A stretch of DNA of 6,190 nucleotides from Eubacteriales Family XIII. Incertae Sedis bacterium (lineage in GTDB: Bacteria > Bacillota > Clostridia > Peptostreptococcales > Anaerovoracaceae). The notes beneath the pieces are model-generated. The model was not told where the DNA came from, did no database searches, and saw only the letters and a list, made by a program, of their open reading frames with translations. The stretch lies in contig JAIRSA010000170.1 of assembly GCA_031255695.1 (NCBI GenBank), forward strand, positions 1-6,190, in the 5' to 3' direction. The stretch's first letter is position 1; each line of letters opens with the position of its first letter. This document shows positions 5,608 through 6,190 of the stretch, piece by piece. Both the position numbers and the translations under genes were made by a program.

Positions 5608-5651
5608 ATTGAGGTAGGCATATCCGTTTATGGGAAGAATTGGGGTGTAAA

Positions 5652-6190
5652 ATGGGCAGGCAAGTCAGAGAATTAAGCGCGACAGGTATTTACCATGTGT
5701 TTTTTAGAGGCGTAAATCACTGCCACCTCTTTGAGGCGGATACCGATTTCGAGAAATTCATGTCGATTGTCGAAACGGTGAAATCAAAGCTGCCGTTCGA
5801 TTTGTATGCATATGTGCTAATGAGCAATCATGTCCATCTGCTCTTGCATGAAGCCGCTATTGGCGATATCGCCCTTATTATGAGAAAGGTCTTGACGCAA
5901 TACGCCTTTTGGTTCAACAGGAAGTACGGGCGCAGCGGCGCGTTAATCGCGGACCGATATAAAAGTGAATGTGTGGAAGATGACGCATACCTGCTTTCAT
6001 TGACAAGATATATACATCAAAATCCAATAAATGCGGGCGCCGCGCAAAGCCTCGAATCATATAGATGGAGCAGCTACCGTGAATATCTCGCGGAGGCGGG
6101 CGTTATCGCAAAAACTGATTTCGTGCTTGAGATGATGACGAATGGGAAGCAATCGGCGCTCGCCAAGTTCGTCGCGTTTCATGCGGATAC
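5652..6190 (+). CDS. IS200-like / REP-associated transposase, 3' truncated by window
   Basis: Y1 (HUH) transposase of the REP-associated type; 179 codons are visible and the frame is still open at the window edge. Such enzymes cut and rejoin single-stranded DNA at palindromic sites. Visible: N-terminal TGIYHVFFRGVN (11-22), the metal-binding HUH motif SNHVHLLLHE (58-67, H60 and H62), and the nucleophile-type TRYIHQNPINAG (118-129, Y120), followed by the YRWSSYREYL box. ATG 5652 follows a weak GGGGTG (5642-5647); it begins MGRQVRELSATGIYHV, as these proteins usually do. Its base composition is clearly more A+T-rich than the van genes, suggesting a different origin. With its own promoter and REP array upstream, it appears to be a separate locus rather than part of the van operon. 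Confidence 0.9.
   Translation, partial: MGRQVRELSATGIYHVFFRGVNHCHLFEADTDFEKFMSIVETVKSKLPFDLYAYVLMSNHVHLLLHEAAIGDIALIMRKVLTQYAFWFNRKYGRSGALIADRYKSECVEDDAYLLSLTRYIHQNPINAGAAQSLESYRWSSYREYLAEAGVIAKTDFVLEMMTNGKQSALAKFVAFHAD

Noticed and set aside
5479..5676. 65-codon + strand open frame after vanX
   Set aside because: It is made mostly of the REP-like repeats and overlaps the transposase start.

Overview
The window carries a compact glycopeptide (vancomycin) resistance locus ordered vanR-vanS // vanH-ligase-vanX, all on the + strand. It is followed by the 5' part of an IS200-like/REP-associated transposase gene that runs off the right edge. Gene body G+C is high, and Arg AGG and Ile ATA codons are freely used. 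With the Shine-Dalgarno spacing and a REP-type repeat set I associate with Bacillota, this suggests a G+C-rich low-branching Bacillota (a Clostridia-like gut or soil anaerobe, or a Paenibacillus relative) rather than an enterococcus or an actinomycete producer. The organism is an inference; no phylogenetic marker is present.

Layout: 1-71 holds the vanR promoter with two VanR-type half-sites. 72-2095 is the two-component pair vanR/vanS, which overlap by ATGA and end at a good intrinsic terminator (2197-2224). 2225-2453 holds the inducible vanH promoter, with four half-sites at exact 11-bp spacing, and a roughly 160-nt leader largely made of a structured repeat. 2454-5431 is vanH, the D-Ala-D-Lac ligase (overlapping vanH by 14 nt) and vanX. 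The same structured repeat sits between the ligase and vanX, apparently as one copy nested in another. 5432-5651 holds an inverted repeat and a REP-like array of GACAAT/ATTGTCA palindromes. 5652-6190 is the partial transposase.

How it works: VanS senses glycopeptide stress and phosphorylates VanR, which activates its own promoter and the vanH promoter. VanH reduces pyruvate to D-lactate, the ligase makes D-Ala-D-Lac, and VanX destroys D-Ala-D-Ala, so cell-wall precursors lose vancomycin affinity. No vanY, vanW or vanZ is present. From memory, VanR and VanS resemble the VanB-type pair most, VanX is VanB-leaning, and VanH and the ligase mix VanA-type and VanB-type residues.

The most unusual points are: (a) a 45-bp x3 in-frame minisatellite that inserts about 45 residues into the NAD-binding domain of VanH; (b) a hairpin-forming repeat family in the vanH leader and before vanX, nested at one site, with compensatory base changes between copies; (c) the phased VanR site array; and (d) a triplicated 12-bp unit that supplies three in-frame ATGs for vanH.
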